DNA from: Branchiostoma lanceolatum
Taxonomy: Eukaryota > Chordata > Leptocardii > Amphioxiformes > Branchiostomatidae
Reading direction: 5' to 3'
DNA length: 64,000 nt
Assembly: GCF_035083965.1 (NCBI RefSeq)
Contig: NC_089723.1
Span: 40,183,193-40,247,192, forward strand
Shown: in pieces, positions 54,047 to 64,000 of the stretch
Position numbering within the stretch: the first letter of the stretch is position 1
How the letters are laid out: every line of letters begins with the position of its first letter
Program-made: the position numbers and the translations under genes
The notes under the pieces: generated by a model
What the model was told of the DNA's origin: nothing
Seen by the model: the letters and a program-made list of their open reading frames with translations, nothing else
The model's database searches: none

Positions 54047-55343
54047 GTACAAACTGAAGTGCAAATTGGGACTGAATTTGCATAAGTAATGAGGAAAATC
54101 TACACCTCCATTCTAGGCATATGATGGGAGCTCACACCTGTTAGTCTCAAATCTAGGACAAGAATTCCCCAGGTCCCAAGAGCTGGTGGTCAAACCACAA
54201 AGGGGTTAACACTACCAAACCTGTATAGTCTTGTTTCTATTATGTGGATACCCTCTGGCACATAAAACAAAACAACCAGTGGCAACAACAAATAACTTGG
54301 GTAAATAAAACACATCATATATAAAAACAAATTTCATGGAGATTTGGGGTCTTCGGACTCTTGTTCTGAAATGTATTGCTTCAACTTTGTTCTGAAAAAA
54401 TCACACAAAAAACTCAGAATAGCCAACAAGGAGAAAAAGGAATTCAGTCCACACAAGTGGATCACCACATATTAATATAAACACCGACAGTTTACTGAAA
54501 CGAGCCCAGAACTCATTTCGCCTAATTCATCTAAGAAACATACCAAAGACCATGCTGTCGTAAGGCAAGAACAGTTGCAGGGGAATTTGCTGAAGGCTTT
54601 TCCAAAATGCGGTTAAAATGTTTGACAAATTGCAATATTGTAGGTGACAGAAAAAAAATTGCGCCGTCTTCAGGAGATACCATTACAGTTGATTAACAGC
54701 CAACAAGCAGCCATTTTATTTTTCAAACTTTATTCAACAATATACTCTAGTAAATACAATAGAAAAGAGTTGCTATAACTAAGGGAAGTGTTTGTAAGAG
54801 GTCCTACTGGAAACTGACAAAGGCTGAAAATGTAGGCCCCCACAATTACTATTGTCTTCCCGTATCCTTACAATATTTGAACAACTATTACATCTATTAC
54901 TATTGGTCCATACATACATGTACTTCTACAGCTGTTAAAGTTTAAGAGAGGACAGTGGTGTTTAGTTATGACGTATCAACACTGCAATATTGCTATCTTA
55001 CTGTAGTGATTGTAATATTTACATGTTGCAAACTTGCAGTGATATTACAGCAATGAATGCATTTAGCTCAGAACAGTATAAAATGGGGAAGTTCATAACT
55101 TTTGGTGACAGAAGATTTAGAGTTACGAGTATAGAGCAAAGAAAAACATGGGCACATAGACAGAATAGAGACAACCTTTGAAGGCAACATCTGTTCAACT
55201 AAATAGTCCATAATGTTGTTTGGTTGTTGTTGCAGAGCAGCTGCCGTGATGTCATCAGTGATGTCATGAGTTGTCCCGCTGTAGCACCTGAGTTGTGGTT
55301 TGTACATGGTCCAAGCAGATGTGCGGGGACGCCTGTGCTGTCA
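54047..55343 (-). other. Intergenic sequence and probable CKS1 3' untranslated region
   Basis: A minus-strand AATAAA (plus tttatt at 54729-54734) lies 0.6 kb beyond the CKS1 stop and probably ends its transcript. The 54.05-54.7 kb part has no recognised feature. Confidence 0.45.
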
Positions 55344-58300
55344 CTAGTGGTCCGGCTGGGTTGTGATGGGTCGCCGAAACAGCAAGATGTGTGGTTCTGG
55401 ACGGAACAACAAAAATGAATGTCACTACAGTTGCAGTTTTAACTGTCACTACAGTTGTAGCAGTAATTCAATACTACATGTATGCAGCCTCATGAAAGTC
55501 AGCAGGGCTCGAAATTCATTTTTGGAAATAGGTGCACTGGTGCACCCAACCTAAAAAATTGGATGCACAAAAAATAATTTGGGTGCACCACACAAAATAA
55601 TACCAAAACATTAAAGCTTGACGCTACAGCCTCTCTTATAAGAACTTCAATCTGTGATTCTACCCAGATTTCAAATTTCAACCAAGCAATACATCAAATA
55701 AAGTACAAAAGATTACATTGCTTTTACTGATACTTACATTTCAAGAATATTCTGTATGCTAGTGTACAAAAATGTCTAGGTGCACTAGTGCACCCACAGT
55801 CAAAAATTAGGTGCACAGCTCCAATTTTGGGTGCACACAGGTGCACATGCACCCACTATTTCGAGCCCTCAGCGGGTCATCATATATTTTATTCAGAGCA
55901 CAACAAAGTCAAAAAAGCCGGCCCGTCACCCCTAGAAATGTCAACCACAAATGTGATCAAACACTACAAACTTCATTTTGACCTTTATGCTGGATGAATG
56001 TTGTAGCAGCTGCTAGAGTGGCATAGTGACGGCGATCAGAGTCTAATTCCAAGAAACACTCGCTTTCTGGTACTACAGTGTACCTTTCAGAGAGCCAAGT
56101 GTCCATTGTTAGGTGTTATTGCAGTTGCTAACTTTTGATTTCATGTTATATGTTTGAATCTTTTAGCTTGAGTGTATTATCTAATCAGTTTGTGTTGAGA
56201 CTGGATCTTATTCGTTGAAAGAAAATCAGACGTTGCATGGACCAATGCTTTTATTGAAAGAATCACATCATTTTTAATAATTCCATGTTCAAGATTGTTT
56301 CGTTGGGGCTGTCTACAGACAGTATTTTTGCAATGAGTAAACAAAACTAAAATGCAAAATTAATGGAAAATAAAACAGGATGATTGCCAGAAACACGACT
56401 TCATACATTTGTACATTGTCAAATTGAAACTGGGGACCAAAGTTTTGTAATTCGAACTGTAGAAACTAAACAGTACAATGTATTTCAACAACAGTTCTCT
56501 TGTACTAGTAGGTGCTTTAAAGTTTTTTTACCTAACCAAAGTAACCATGCAATTTGCTACCCCGTGGACGCTATTTATATATTTAAGGTATATTAAGAAG
56601 CCTTTAATGTATTTATTTCTATTCCGCAAGGAAGATGACGACTTCGCGGAAAAAACAAATTTGCTAACCCTTTTTTTTTAATGTTTTGAATGAGCATAAC
56701 CTGGCACGTGCTTCATGTAGTGGCACCAGCCCTGGCTCTGTTTAATGGGACATTACCTGGCTCGTGCTTCATGTAGTGGCACCAGCCCTGGCTTTGTTTA
56801 ATGGGACATTACCTGGCTCGTGCTTCATGTAGTGGCACCAGCCCTGGCTCTGTTTAACGGGACATTACCTGGCTCATGCTTCATGTAGTGGCACCAGCCC
56901 TGGCTCTGTTTAATGGGACATTACCTGGCTCGTGCTTCATGTAGTGGCACCAGCCCTGGCTCTGTTTAATGGGACATTACCTGGCTCGTGCTTCATGTAG
57001 TGGCACCAGCCCTGGCTCTGTTTAACGGGACATTACCTGGCTCGTGCTTCATGTAGTGGCACCAGCCCTGGCTCTGTTTAATGGGACATTACCTGGCTCG
57101 TGCTTCATGTAGTGGCACCAGCCCTGGCTCTGTTTAATGGGACATTACCTGGCTCGTGCTTCATGTAGTGGCACCAGCCCTGGCTCTGTTTAACGGGACA
57201 TTACCTGGCTCGTGCTTCATGTAGTGGCACCAGCCCTGGCTCTGTTTAATGGGACATTACCTGGCTCATGCTTCATGTAGTGGCACCAGCCCTGGCTTTG
57301 TTTAATGGGACATTACCTGGCTCGTGCTTCATGTAGTGGCACCAGCCCTGGCTCTGTTTAATGGGACATTACCTGGCTCGTGCTTCATGTAGTGGCACCA
57401 GCCCTGGCTCTGTTGCACACCGATGCCTCTCCACTCCGACTCAGACATCAGGTGGCTCTTGGGGACCAGTTTGGCAAGCTCCTTCGGCAACATCACATGT
57501 CTGGAGAAAAAAGAAGAAATTATGTACAAATGTATTGCCTGCCTTAGTGCCTAGGCCAGGGACTGGCCCCTAGCTACTCTGAAGGGAGTTTTATTTACGA
57601 TTCGGGGCCGATCTGACTTGTTCCCAGAAAGGAGCTATACTCCAAACATCATTTTGCATGCAATTTAATATTTCCGGTGGATAAGGGTGTCTTGCCATTG
57701 ACCGATACACGAAGTTGATATTTTCTGTGGAAACGTTATTTTTGGTGAAGGCTCTAAGATTGAAGTACAAGGCTGTGCGGGATCACAACAGACTCAGCGG
57801 GAGAGATTATGTAAATTGATGTATTTACCAATTCGAGCACGGGTGCAAGTTTGCATCGTGAATGCAAACCGTTTTGAATCGGAAAGGAATCAAACCGTTA
57901 TGATTTTTGCATCATGAACTTAGGCATCACATTCCAAACTTTCAGGAGTTCATTTGTCTGTTTTATGGTCCAAGCTTCACAAGCTTAAGCATTTGTGGCA
58001 ATAGGAAGTATCCAAAGTGCCCGGAGTCTTGTATACTGAAGAATTTTTCTTTGTATCGGACTGATCAGAAATTCTGGGTTGGCTAGACAAAAAAAAAAAA
58101 GATGACAAAGTAGAGAGCCTGACAAAAACGCCTAAAAACACGTCAAAAACCAGCCAAAACCCATGCTCTGCTTGGAGAGTACTTTGAACTAGCCGGGAAC
58201 TCAAATCCGTACTTATAAGCTGTGGCGACTAACGAAGGGAGTTTTTGCTTGATATTACATATAGAAAGTATATGTAATATGATGTAATATCAAGCAAAAA

Positions 58301-60509
58301 CTCCCTTCGTTAGTCGCCACGGCTAATCCTTACTGGAATCCGAGTACCGAGGAAAGTTCAGCTCTGGAAAATGAGTATTGAAACAAATTCAGTTCTGAAC
58401 GTCCATGCTGACAAAGCTTCGGTACTGGAATAAAGCCGTTCCGTACTGGAATTCTTGTACGTAACTTCCTTCAGACCACTGCTTCTCTTACAAAAACGTT
58501 TTGTTCGTTTAGTTTCAAATGTCCCATACACATTCCCCTCCTCATCGCTTTTTCGTAATCACAAAGTTATGACTATATATGATATTAACAAGCTTCAAAC
58601 TTCTATTTTTGTCCATAAAATAATCAATGATAGTTCATGTGTACCAAATCAATTCAAACGTCTCTTTCACTTCAACTCGGAATTTCATCATTATAATACA
58701 AGGCAACAAAACAACTTGAAACAGATACAAGCAAAAACACAGCAGCGAATGTTCTCCATGATGTACAGATGCCCGCAAACTTGGAATAGCTTACATGAAA
58801 ACTTACAAAACTGCAAATCACTACTGAGATTCAAAAACATGTTAAAAAGCTCCATTTTAAACAATCAATCCTTTGCTTAACCTTCTATTCTTTGGTTTTT
58901 CATTTATATCCTGCATGTCTGGGTGCATTTTTTGTGTTATTGACTTGTGTTGTTATATATGCTTGTCGTTATTTGCATCGTTATTATTTATCGAATTGTT
59001 TCCTTTCTTACTTAGTTGGTAATTTTTCTGTGTTCAGTTAGGTAATTGTTTCTTTATATATAATAATTTAGTTCTTGTTTTTTGTTATTGTTATTATTAG
59101 TTATTGATTTTGTTATTTGTTACGATATTAAGTTGTCATTTTTTTCTCTATCTTAATTTATCATTGTAATTTATTCTGTTTGAAAAATGGGGATGGAATA
59201 TTATAGACCACATTGGTCTCTACCTTCCCCGGCACTATGTGTATTGACCTGTCACATGTATGTAAAATTCTTTTACCTGTGCGAAATAAAAAGACAAAGA
59301 CAAAGACAGTACTGCCACGTGTTCCGTACTGGGCGCCCAGTAAGGAGCCATCTGTACTAGTATATTTGCATGATATATAGCAAATCTAATTCAGAATTAG
59401 ATACTACTACATCATACCAAGGACTCCCTGGTATGATCAAGGATCTAAAAAACCTCCTTGCAAGTTGATTATATCTTACTGTATTACTATTAGTGTATAG
59501 CAATTACATATACACTAGCCGTGGCGACTAACGAAGGGTGTTTTGCTTGATAAACACCCTTCGTTAGTCGCCACGGCTACATGATACAACTTTACAAGTG
59601 TTTAAGATTGTTACTGGGAGGGAGAGAATACAGCCTGAGATATTCTTCGAAAGTGCAGGGAACGCAGTAACAAGAGGGCACAGCCTCAAGCTTAAACTTT
59701 TAAAGTACCCTTTGCCAAATCAAGAACAAGAGCACAAGTATTAGTGTTTAGTGCGAGGACAGTAAACACTTGGAACTCCCTACCAGAGACTGTCTCCAGC
59801 AAAACAGTGAACCAGTTCAAGTCTCAACTAGATCGACATTATTTGGAAGGAGCTGATGCACGAACACGACGGAAGCGAATAGATCAGTCCACAACAGGCG
59901 CTGCCTTCCTCGACTGAACATGGTTACGATGAGTAGAGTAGAGTAGAGTAGAGTAGAATTTTCGGTCAGGTAGGACTGTTCCAGTTTAGACCGCTGGTAT
60001 AAAGGTATATACAGTTAGTGTCTGGGTATGTGATTTTACTGGAGACAACTGCTACTAGTAACATTGACCAACAAATGGAGCTAGCTTTAGGGAATGTCTT
60101 GTTGATGAGACGAGAACTGACGGAGATGTTACGGAGAAATTTCTACTGGTGGTGGTTTGGGAGGGGTCACGTGGAGATTGGAAAAACAAAGTCGTTTGTA
60201 GACTCACTGTAGAGTAGAGAAGAGTAACATGCCAAAAGAGTAGTGGCAAACTGACAACTGCATCAGGGACATTGCTAAACGCTTTCGCAGTATCATATGA
60301 AAATACTTGGCTATGTAAAGATGGCCAGTTCTTTCACGGAAAACGAATAACAAACGCCTGGCTGGGAACGACTTCCCAGGATAAAAGATGGCCGCAAGCA
60401 CAAAGAGAAATACACACAGGAAATCATATTTTTCGACAAAACAAACCTACCTGTATTCAAATTTATCATCGTAATACTTGTCCGAGTAGTAGATATGTTT
60501 GTGAGCCAT
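55344..60509 (-). CDS. CKS1B: CKS1-type cyclin-dependent kinase regulatory subunit (complete)
   Basis: Three exons on the minus strand: 60451-60509 (ATG), 57373-57500, 55344-55396, phases 2/1, giving 79 residues as in human CKS1B and CKS2. Exon 1 reads [19 protein letters not shown]. Exon 2 carries [20 protein letters not shown] and [15 protein letters not shown]. Exon 3 carries the conserved [10 protein letters not shown] and then a divergent tail ITTQPDH instead of the lysine-rich vertebrate tail. The QSQGW and SESEW residues favour CKS1 over CKS2. The phosphate-binding and HEPEPH hinge region is intact. Family knowledge: small nuclear/cytosolic adaptor that binds CDKs and phosphorylated substrates and, with SKP2, promotes p27 degradation. 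Exon 3 is only 53 bp and lies 2 kb from exon 2, beyond a repeat array. Confidence 0.94.
55504..55869. mobile_element. MITE with AGGGCTCGAAAT terminal inverted repeats
   Basis: Left end AGGGCTCGAAAT and right end ATTTCGAGCCCT enclose about 340 bp rich in ggtgcac/gtgcacc words (gtgcactggtgcacccaa, gtgcactagtgcaccca). The ends look hAT-like. A target duplication is unclear (cagc on both sides). It is nested in CKS1 intron 2. Confidence 0.75.
55870..56696 (-). other. CKS1 intron 2, unique part
   Basis: AT-rich sequence without recognised coding or repeat features. Confidence 0.6.
56697..57413 (-). repeat. 56 bp minisatellite, about 12 copies, spanning the donor of CKS1 exon 57373-57500
   Basis: Minus-strand unit: CCAGGGCTGGTGCCACTACA + TGAAGCACGAGCCAG|gtaatg + tcccattaaacagag. 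It includes the last 35 or so exon bases (encoding [12 protein letters not shown]) and the donor. The true exon is the highest-coordinate copy. The period is not a multiple of 3. Confidence 0.95.
57755..57925. repeat. Dispersed repeat shared with 35195-35385
   Basis: Shared words gtgcgggatcacaacaga, gcacgggtgcaagtttgcat, caaaccgtt and atcatgaac, in the same order as at 35.2 kb. Confidence 0.6.
58217..58325. mobile_element. Foldback element, arms GGCGACTAACGAAGGGAGTT
   Basis: Long near-perfect inverted repeat: agc(t)gtggcgactaacgaag + ggagtttttgcttgatatta on the left and its complement on the right, with an AT-rich centre. The outer arm equals that of the hairpin at 59516-59579. Confidence 0.9.
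58440..59310 (+). mobile_element. LINE 3' end (C-terminal ORF2 fragment)
   Basis: An open frame (58455-58880) of about 140 residues has the layout of a non-LTR retrotransposon C-terminus: [56 protein letters not shown]. It is followed by AT-rich 3' sequence ending in aaataaaaagacaaagacaaagaca, a simple-repeat tail. 5'-truncated; no polymerase domain. Confidence 0.8.
59516..59579. mobile_element. Perfect 28 bp-arm hairpin element
   Basis: TAGCCGTGGCGACTAACGAA followed by GGGTGTTT, an 8 base loop TGCTTGAT and the exact reverse complement: 64 bp in all. It is a shorter relative of the element at 58217-58325; tgcttgat is found in both interiors. Confidence 0.93.
59600..59960 (+). mobile_element. 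LINE (CR1/jockey-like) 3' remnant with (GAGTA)n tail
   Basis: One frame reads [20 protein letters not shown] and [12 protein letters not shown], the classic C-terminal motif of CR1/jockey-group ORF2. An upstream segment in another frame ([14 protein letters not shown]) shows a frameshift. The tail gagtagagtagagtagagta lies at 59930-59955. Confidence 0.8.
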
Positions 60510-60820
60510 GTTCGGTCGTGTTTGAGGGGAAGTACAGCCCGTTTTCCGTGCGTTTTCGGCTCACAGTGGTTCAGCTGGAGGAAACGTCGTGATTCTTTCT
60601 ACACAGCTGGAATTTGAATTCCCCGGCTTCTGCTGATTGGTCCAGCTATGTCACGTGATGGCGAGGTTTTTAAATATTTTTATCGGAAGGTTTGTGGAAT
60701 AATAATTGTTCATTATGTTCTAAACTGTAGCACTAAAAACTGTATCGAAATATGATGGAATACAACAAAGATGAAAAAAATTACGTTTTATCTCCTGAGT
60801 TTCTAGGTCACGTGATCAGA
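60510..60820 (-). promoter_or_regulatory. CKS1 promoter with CCAAT, CHR-like and CACGTG motifs
   Basis: Upstream of the CKS1 ATG (minus gene) lie a CHR-like TTTGAA (60613-60618, plus strand), a CCAAT box on the coding strand (attgg at 60636-60640) and TCACGTGA at 60651-60658, with a second TCACGTGA at 60808-60815. CHR plus CCAAT is the known arrangement of G2/M genes, including vertebrate CKS genes. Function is inferred. Confidence 0.5.
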
Positions 60821-61119
60821 GGTCAAAGTACCAAGCTGTCATGTTCGGATGGTCACAGTCTCTGTTGACTAATTTTATTTCCTGTAAGTTTTTTTGTTAT
60901 TCGCTTATAGGAGGATTCAAAATTCAGATACCGAGGTAGAGTTTAAAGGTGCAGGAAGACAGATAAGGTAAGCTTACATTTGACTTGTTTTGATAGAGTT
61001 TTTCCGCGTTGTTTAAAAGAAGTTTCTGCAAGTACTTTACTCTCGCTTTGAAGCATAAAGCACAGAGATATCTCCGCCTTGTACAAGAACCTGTGAGGTG
61101 TTGTTTGAGGCGTGTCGGT

Positions 61120-61160
61120 CTGTCTGTCTATCTGTGTGTGTGTGTTTGTGTGTGTGTGTG
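61120..61160 (+). repeat. (TG)n-rich microsatellite
   Basis: Tgtctgtctatctgtgtgtg followed by tgtgtttgtgtgtgtgtgtg, just upstream of the palindrome at 61214. Confidence 0.85.
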
Positions 61161-61213
61161 ATTTCGACCTGCTATGTTGACATTATGGGTCGTACAGGCG
61201 GGAATATACTCCC

Positions 61214-61261
61214 CCAAGGAGGTTCAAAAATATATTATAAGGTTTCATAGAACCTCCTTGG
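61214..61261. repeat. Inverted repeat CCAAGGAGGTTC...GAACCTCCTTGG
   Basis: Perfect 12 bp arms with an AT-rich 24 base spacer. Same arms as the elements at 34010 and 36729. Confidence 0.93.
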
Positions 61262-61338
61262 AAATTATGGATACACCAAAGAGGTTTAATCAACTTAAAG
61301 GGGCATATTGTGACATGAGCATAAAACAAAATTCTTTG

Positions 61339-61627
61339 TTTTTAATAATAATAATAATAATATCAGGTGTATTTGCAGCCAGTGCCACAGGCAGGTACCC
61401 AATGTGTAGGGTAATGAGGCTGTTTAACGTGTTCGAGGCACCTCCTCGAGCACGGGACCCCCGTTTTACGTCCCTCCCGGAAGACGATTTCGTGGAAAGC
61501 TTCGTGAGGCTACAGCAATCCGGACGTCCTTGGTTGGTCCCCCATCCAAGCACTGTCCGGACCGCGCGTTGCTTAACTTCCGAGATCGAGGGATCGGGTG
61601 TATCCAACGCGCCACGCGGCCGTAGCT
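61339..61627 (-). mobile_element. 5S rRNA-derived SINE-like element (or 5S pseudogene with tail)
   Basis: On the minus strand 61627 to about 61505 aligns along its length with 5S rRNA: CTACGGCC start, CTCGATCTCGGAAGTTAAGC (box A region), CTTGGATGGGGGACC (box C region) and a GCTGTAGCC end. Several substitutions and a shortened central region rule out a normal 5S gene. Downstream come a 150 bp body (ggtacctgcctgtggcactg) and a (ATT)n tail at 61343-61363. That is the architecture of a 5S-headed SINE (SINE3 type). It could instead be a 5S pseudogene next to unrelated sequence. Confidence 0.65.
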
Positions 61628-61918
61628 TTTTGATTATTTTTCTACATCATTATAGATGAATCTACCTTATTACACTGCACAGCAATATTCATCACGTATG
61701 GATGCGACTTTGTAGTATCGTGCGGACGTCTTTAAAAAAATTGTATACGCAATCCCCACCACCACTTGACTTGTCTGCCATTTTGTCGAACCATCGCCGA
61801 ACACGCGATCGAACGTGCGACGTTCTGAAGTTTGATCACTTGTGGTGATTTTCCTATGACGCTCGATCTCGGACCGTAACGGTCGATTCGATTATTTCTT
61901 AGCGTTCTACGCTGGCTT

Positions 61919-61959
61919 ATTTGCATATTAACTTGCGGGACGCAAGTTAATATGTAAAT
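61919..61959. repeat. 19 bp-arm hairpin inside the TTAA element
   Basis: ATTTGCATATTAACTTGCG, loop GGA, then CGCAAGTTAATATGTAAAT (one mismatch). Confidence 0.93.
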
Positions 61960-62141
61960 GAACCAGATTTTACACGTTTTGCGTTTTTCGTCGTTTATTA
62001 ATGCTGGAAATGTGACAAAATGACAGGAATATGTTGGAAATAAGTAACAAATAAGTTACAAATGTGAATCTTAGTGTAGATCTTTCAAATTCTTACTATT
62101 TGCAGTTTTTGCCCACCAGGTTCTACAATATGCCCCTTTAA

Positions 62142-64000
62142 GAGCAAAAATTATCTTGGGTCCTAAGCTTCCATAGTCGGTTTTAGAGCTTGAATGTATT
62201 GAGGGGCTGGTTTTTCCAATATAGTTTTATGTGTATATGATAATATATTACTTATTAGCAGAATGTGCAGAATTTACACTTTGCCTGAAGTTTGATCCCA
62301 ATCTGCGAGACCTGTCAAGCTGGAGCTGAACTGGAGTTTTTGTTTCATTTTGCTGAAATGTCTTTGAGTGTTGAGTATGAGCCCTGCAAAAACATTAAGA
62401 TTTATCTCACTCTCAGCAGGGCCGACTGGACCAGTCTCCTAACCTTTTATGCTAATCTGGCTAGCTACAGAAGGACTAGCTTTGAGAAACAGTTTTTGGC
62501 ACGCAATCGATGTAGAAAAAGTGTGATTTACAGTAGTGTGGAGCAGCAGTTCATCAGTGGCATCATGAATTTGCCTCTACCAGGCTCCAGAGGCAGCTGG
62601 AAAGAGTAGAATTTGGCCAAATAGACAGAAAACATGCAAGAAAAGCTAGTCTGCTATGAGGTACAGTTTACCACTTTAGGATGGCATATTGTCTTGACCT
62701 TAGGGAGACTGTCCCCAAGTTTCTAACTATGATGTTTCTATGAAAAAAGCCTCAGTCATGGATTGATAATGTTTGTACTAGTATTTGTTATCATGGGTGT
62801 AACAGAGCTGGTATCAGCTGCTTACTACTCTCATTTCTGCTTGGCAGTTGCAGATGTTGAATGTCCCAATCTTACCAGCTGATTTACCCTGGATACCCAC
62901 AGTAAAATCATGCCTAAACAGAAATTCAGGTACAGGTACAGTACGGTTACAGCGGTTAGGTACAGGTCCGCACCTGTACATGTATCTTAACAAGTTTAAG
63001 ATACACAGGTACAGGTTTTAGATACACAGCTCTAATCCAATATGCGGTCAAACCTGCCCAAGGCGACCACCCGGAGGACCGAGGAAGAGCGGTCGAGTTG
63101 GACAGGTGGTCGTAATGTTGATCCATACTAGAGTACACACATAGATGGATGGAACATGATGTGATTTTAGACAGCATAACTACCACCAGGTTTAATTCCC
63201 ATAGACAGAAAGATCCTACAAATTGCAAAATTAGATTTTTCGTTTTAATTTTGGTGTGCTGTTACATCATGTACTAAAGCCCTGGCAAAAACCTGCTGAC
63301 CTCAGCCTTCTTTTGGGCTCCGACCGTTGGATAAATGGGGCAAAAAGTTTTCGATCTGACAAATGAATGATGAAAACGGAATTTCACTGGCCGAGCTCAT
63401 GACCACATTGAAAGACGGAGTGCAGCAAAACGTACAGCGTCGGCGATCACAGAGTGCAGCAAAACGTACAGTGTCGCGATCACAAGCAAGCAGTGCCCAA
63501 TAAAGTATTGTGAGATTCATGGCAGTAAAAAGAAAATACGAATCTTAATTTTCATCAATAACGGGAGTATTTTAAATGTTCATATTAAGTGGGTCCACTG
63601 AATCAATGATACTTTGAACTGCTGCTCCAGGAGTTCAATATCAGTGGGTCCATTTTGTAATTACGTACTGACTTTTGTACAAAATTACTACAATTGTCTA
63701 TAATAATGACTAATATATACTTATGTTTGAATTCTCCATGTATGTCAATCAGACAAACCTACATGTAGTTCTAAAGCAGAAATCAGCCATTCCATTGATA
63801 AGTAATTATCATCCATTTACTAGCCTGATGAAACTATTCATGCTGAATCATGGAAGAACAATGCAATAGTCACAGCTATAATCATAAAAGGCTTTGTCAG
63901 TCCACATAGCAGATTATATTTGGGTACTCTTTACTATATGCTGTAGCTATATGCATGTACTACTAGTACTAAGTACTAGTGCACATGGTAGGCTGTAGAG
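62142..64000. other. Unassigned right-hand end
   Basis: No gene recognised. An open frame at 62292-62609 has no motif or family resemblance I can name and no splice-supported extension. Small repeats: tacaggt/acctgta-rich stretch 62930-63020, and a gagtgcagcaaaacgtacag duplication at 63419-63490. Sequence near 63050-63115 (ggtcaaacctgcccaaggcg and its partial complement) looks like a decayed inverted-repeat element. Confidence 0.5.

Larger units (their letters stand above)
57501..60450 (-). other. CKS1 intron 1, rich in mobile-element fragments
   Basis: Contains a repeat shared with 35.2 kb (about 57755-57925), two related foldback elements and two LINE 3' ends, listed separately. The remaining sequence shows no gene. 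Confidence 0.6.
61299..62137. mobile_element. TTAA-flanked inverted-repeat element (piggyBac-like MITE)
   Basis: Ends AGGGGCATATTGT and ACAATATGCCCCT are flanked by TTAA on both sides (61295-61298 and 62138-62141). That is the target duplication of piggyBac-type transposons. The 839 bp interior has no transposase. It holds a nested 5S-derived element with an (ATT)n tract and a hairpin at 61919-61959. Confidence 0.78.

Noticed and set aside
60895-60975. Possible divergent first exon (agataag|gtaagc) on the plus strand beside CKS1
   Set aside because: A donor-like site alone, with no coding exon downstream in the window.
62292-62609. 105-codon plus-strand frame
   Set aside because: No recognisable motif, start context or supporting splice structure; listed only as unassigned sequence.

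Overview
The window is nuclear DNA of an invertebrate animal. It is most likely a cephalochordate (amphioxus, Branchiostoma-like), although the species cannot be fixed from the sequence alone. The reasons are: intron-rich genes with consensus GT/AG sites; five proteins that read almost residue for residue like vertebrate ones; frequent intronic minisatellites; many short inverted-repeat elements and degenerate LINEs; and TTAGGG-type repeats. There are no operons or bacterial features. All five gene models below were rebuilt by joining exons by hand with phase checks. Each sums to a whole number of codons with no internal stop.

Layout: (1) 104-14053 (+), the 3' 16 coding exons (549 residues) of an MCTP gene (multiple C2 and transmembrane domain protein), running off the left edge. 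(2) 14054-20538, convergent 3' ends of MCTP and CSK, separated by a 1.7 kb minisatellite. (3) 20539-31461 (-), complete CSK tyrosine kinase (12 coding exons, 445 residues), with a likely non-coding first exon and promoter near 38.6 kb. (4) 41217-49126 (-), complete COPS2/CSN2 (15 exons, 443 residues). (5) 49753-52611 (+), complete ODF3/CIMAP-type sperm and cilia protein (4 exons, 252 residues), head to head with COPS2 across a 626 bp shared promoter. (6) 55344-60509 (-), complete CKS1-type cyclin-dependent kinase subunit (3 exons, 79 residues), convergent with ODF3. (7) 60.5-64 kb, CKS promoter, a TTAA-flanked inverted-repeat element with a nested 5S rRNA-derived element, then unassigned sequence.

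The genes form no evident pathway. They are housekeeping or signalling genes plus one sperm/cilia gene, lying close together as is usual in a compact chordate genome.

The most striking signal is structural. About eighteen splice junctions in four of the five genes (MCTP, CSK, COPS2, CKS) lie inside tandem repeats or local duplications whose unit contains the junction itself: an exon edge plus its donor or acceptor site. One CSK intron consists almost wholly of arrays of its own two splice junctions. In two arrays the period is a multiple of 3 and the reading frame stays open, so using a decoy splice site would add in-frame peptide. At three of the duplicated exon fragments, the truncated exon copy runs directly into TTAGGG-type repeats, always with the G-rich strand on the coding strand. 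I recall that junction-spanning 'mirage' minisatellites were described at the amphioxus Adh locus, but could not check this. Their density here, the in-frame cases and the link to TTAGGG repeats look worth testing. The window also holds a family of short palindromes ending in CAAGGA/TCCTTG, a hAT-type MITE with an exact 8 bp target duplication, and several LINE 3' ends.
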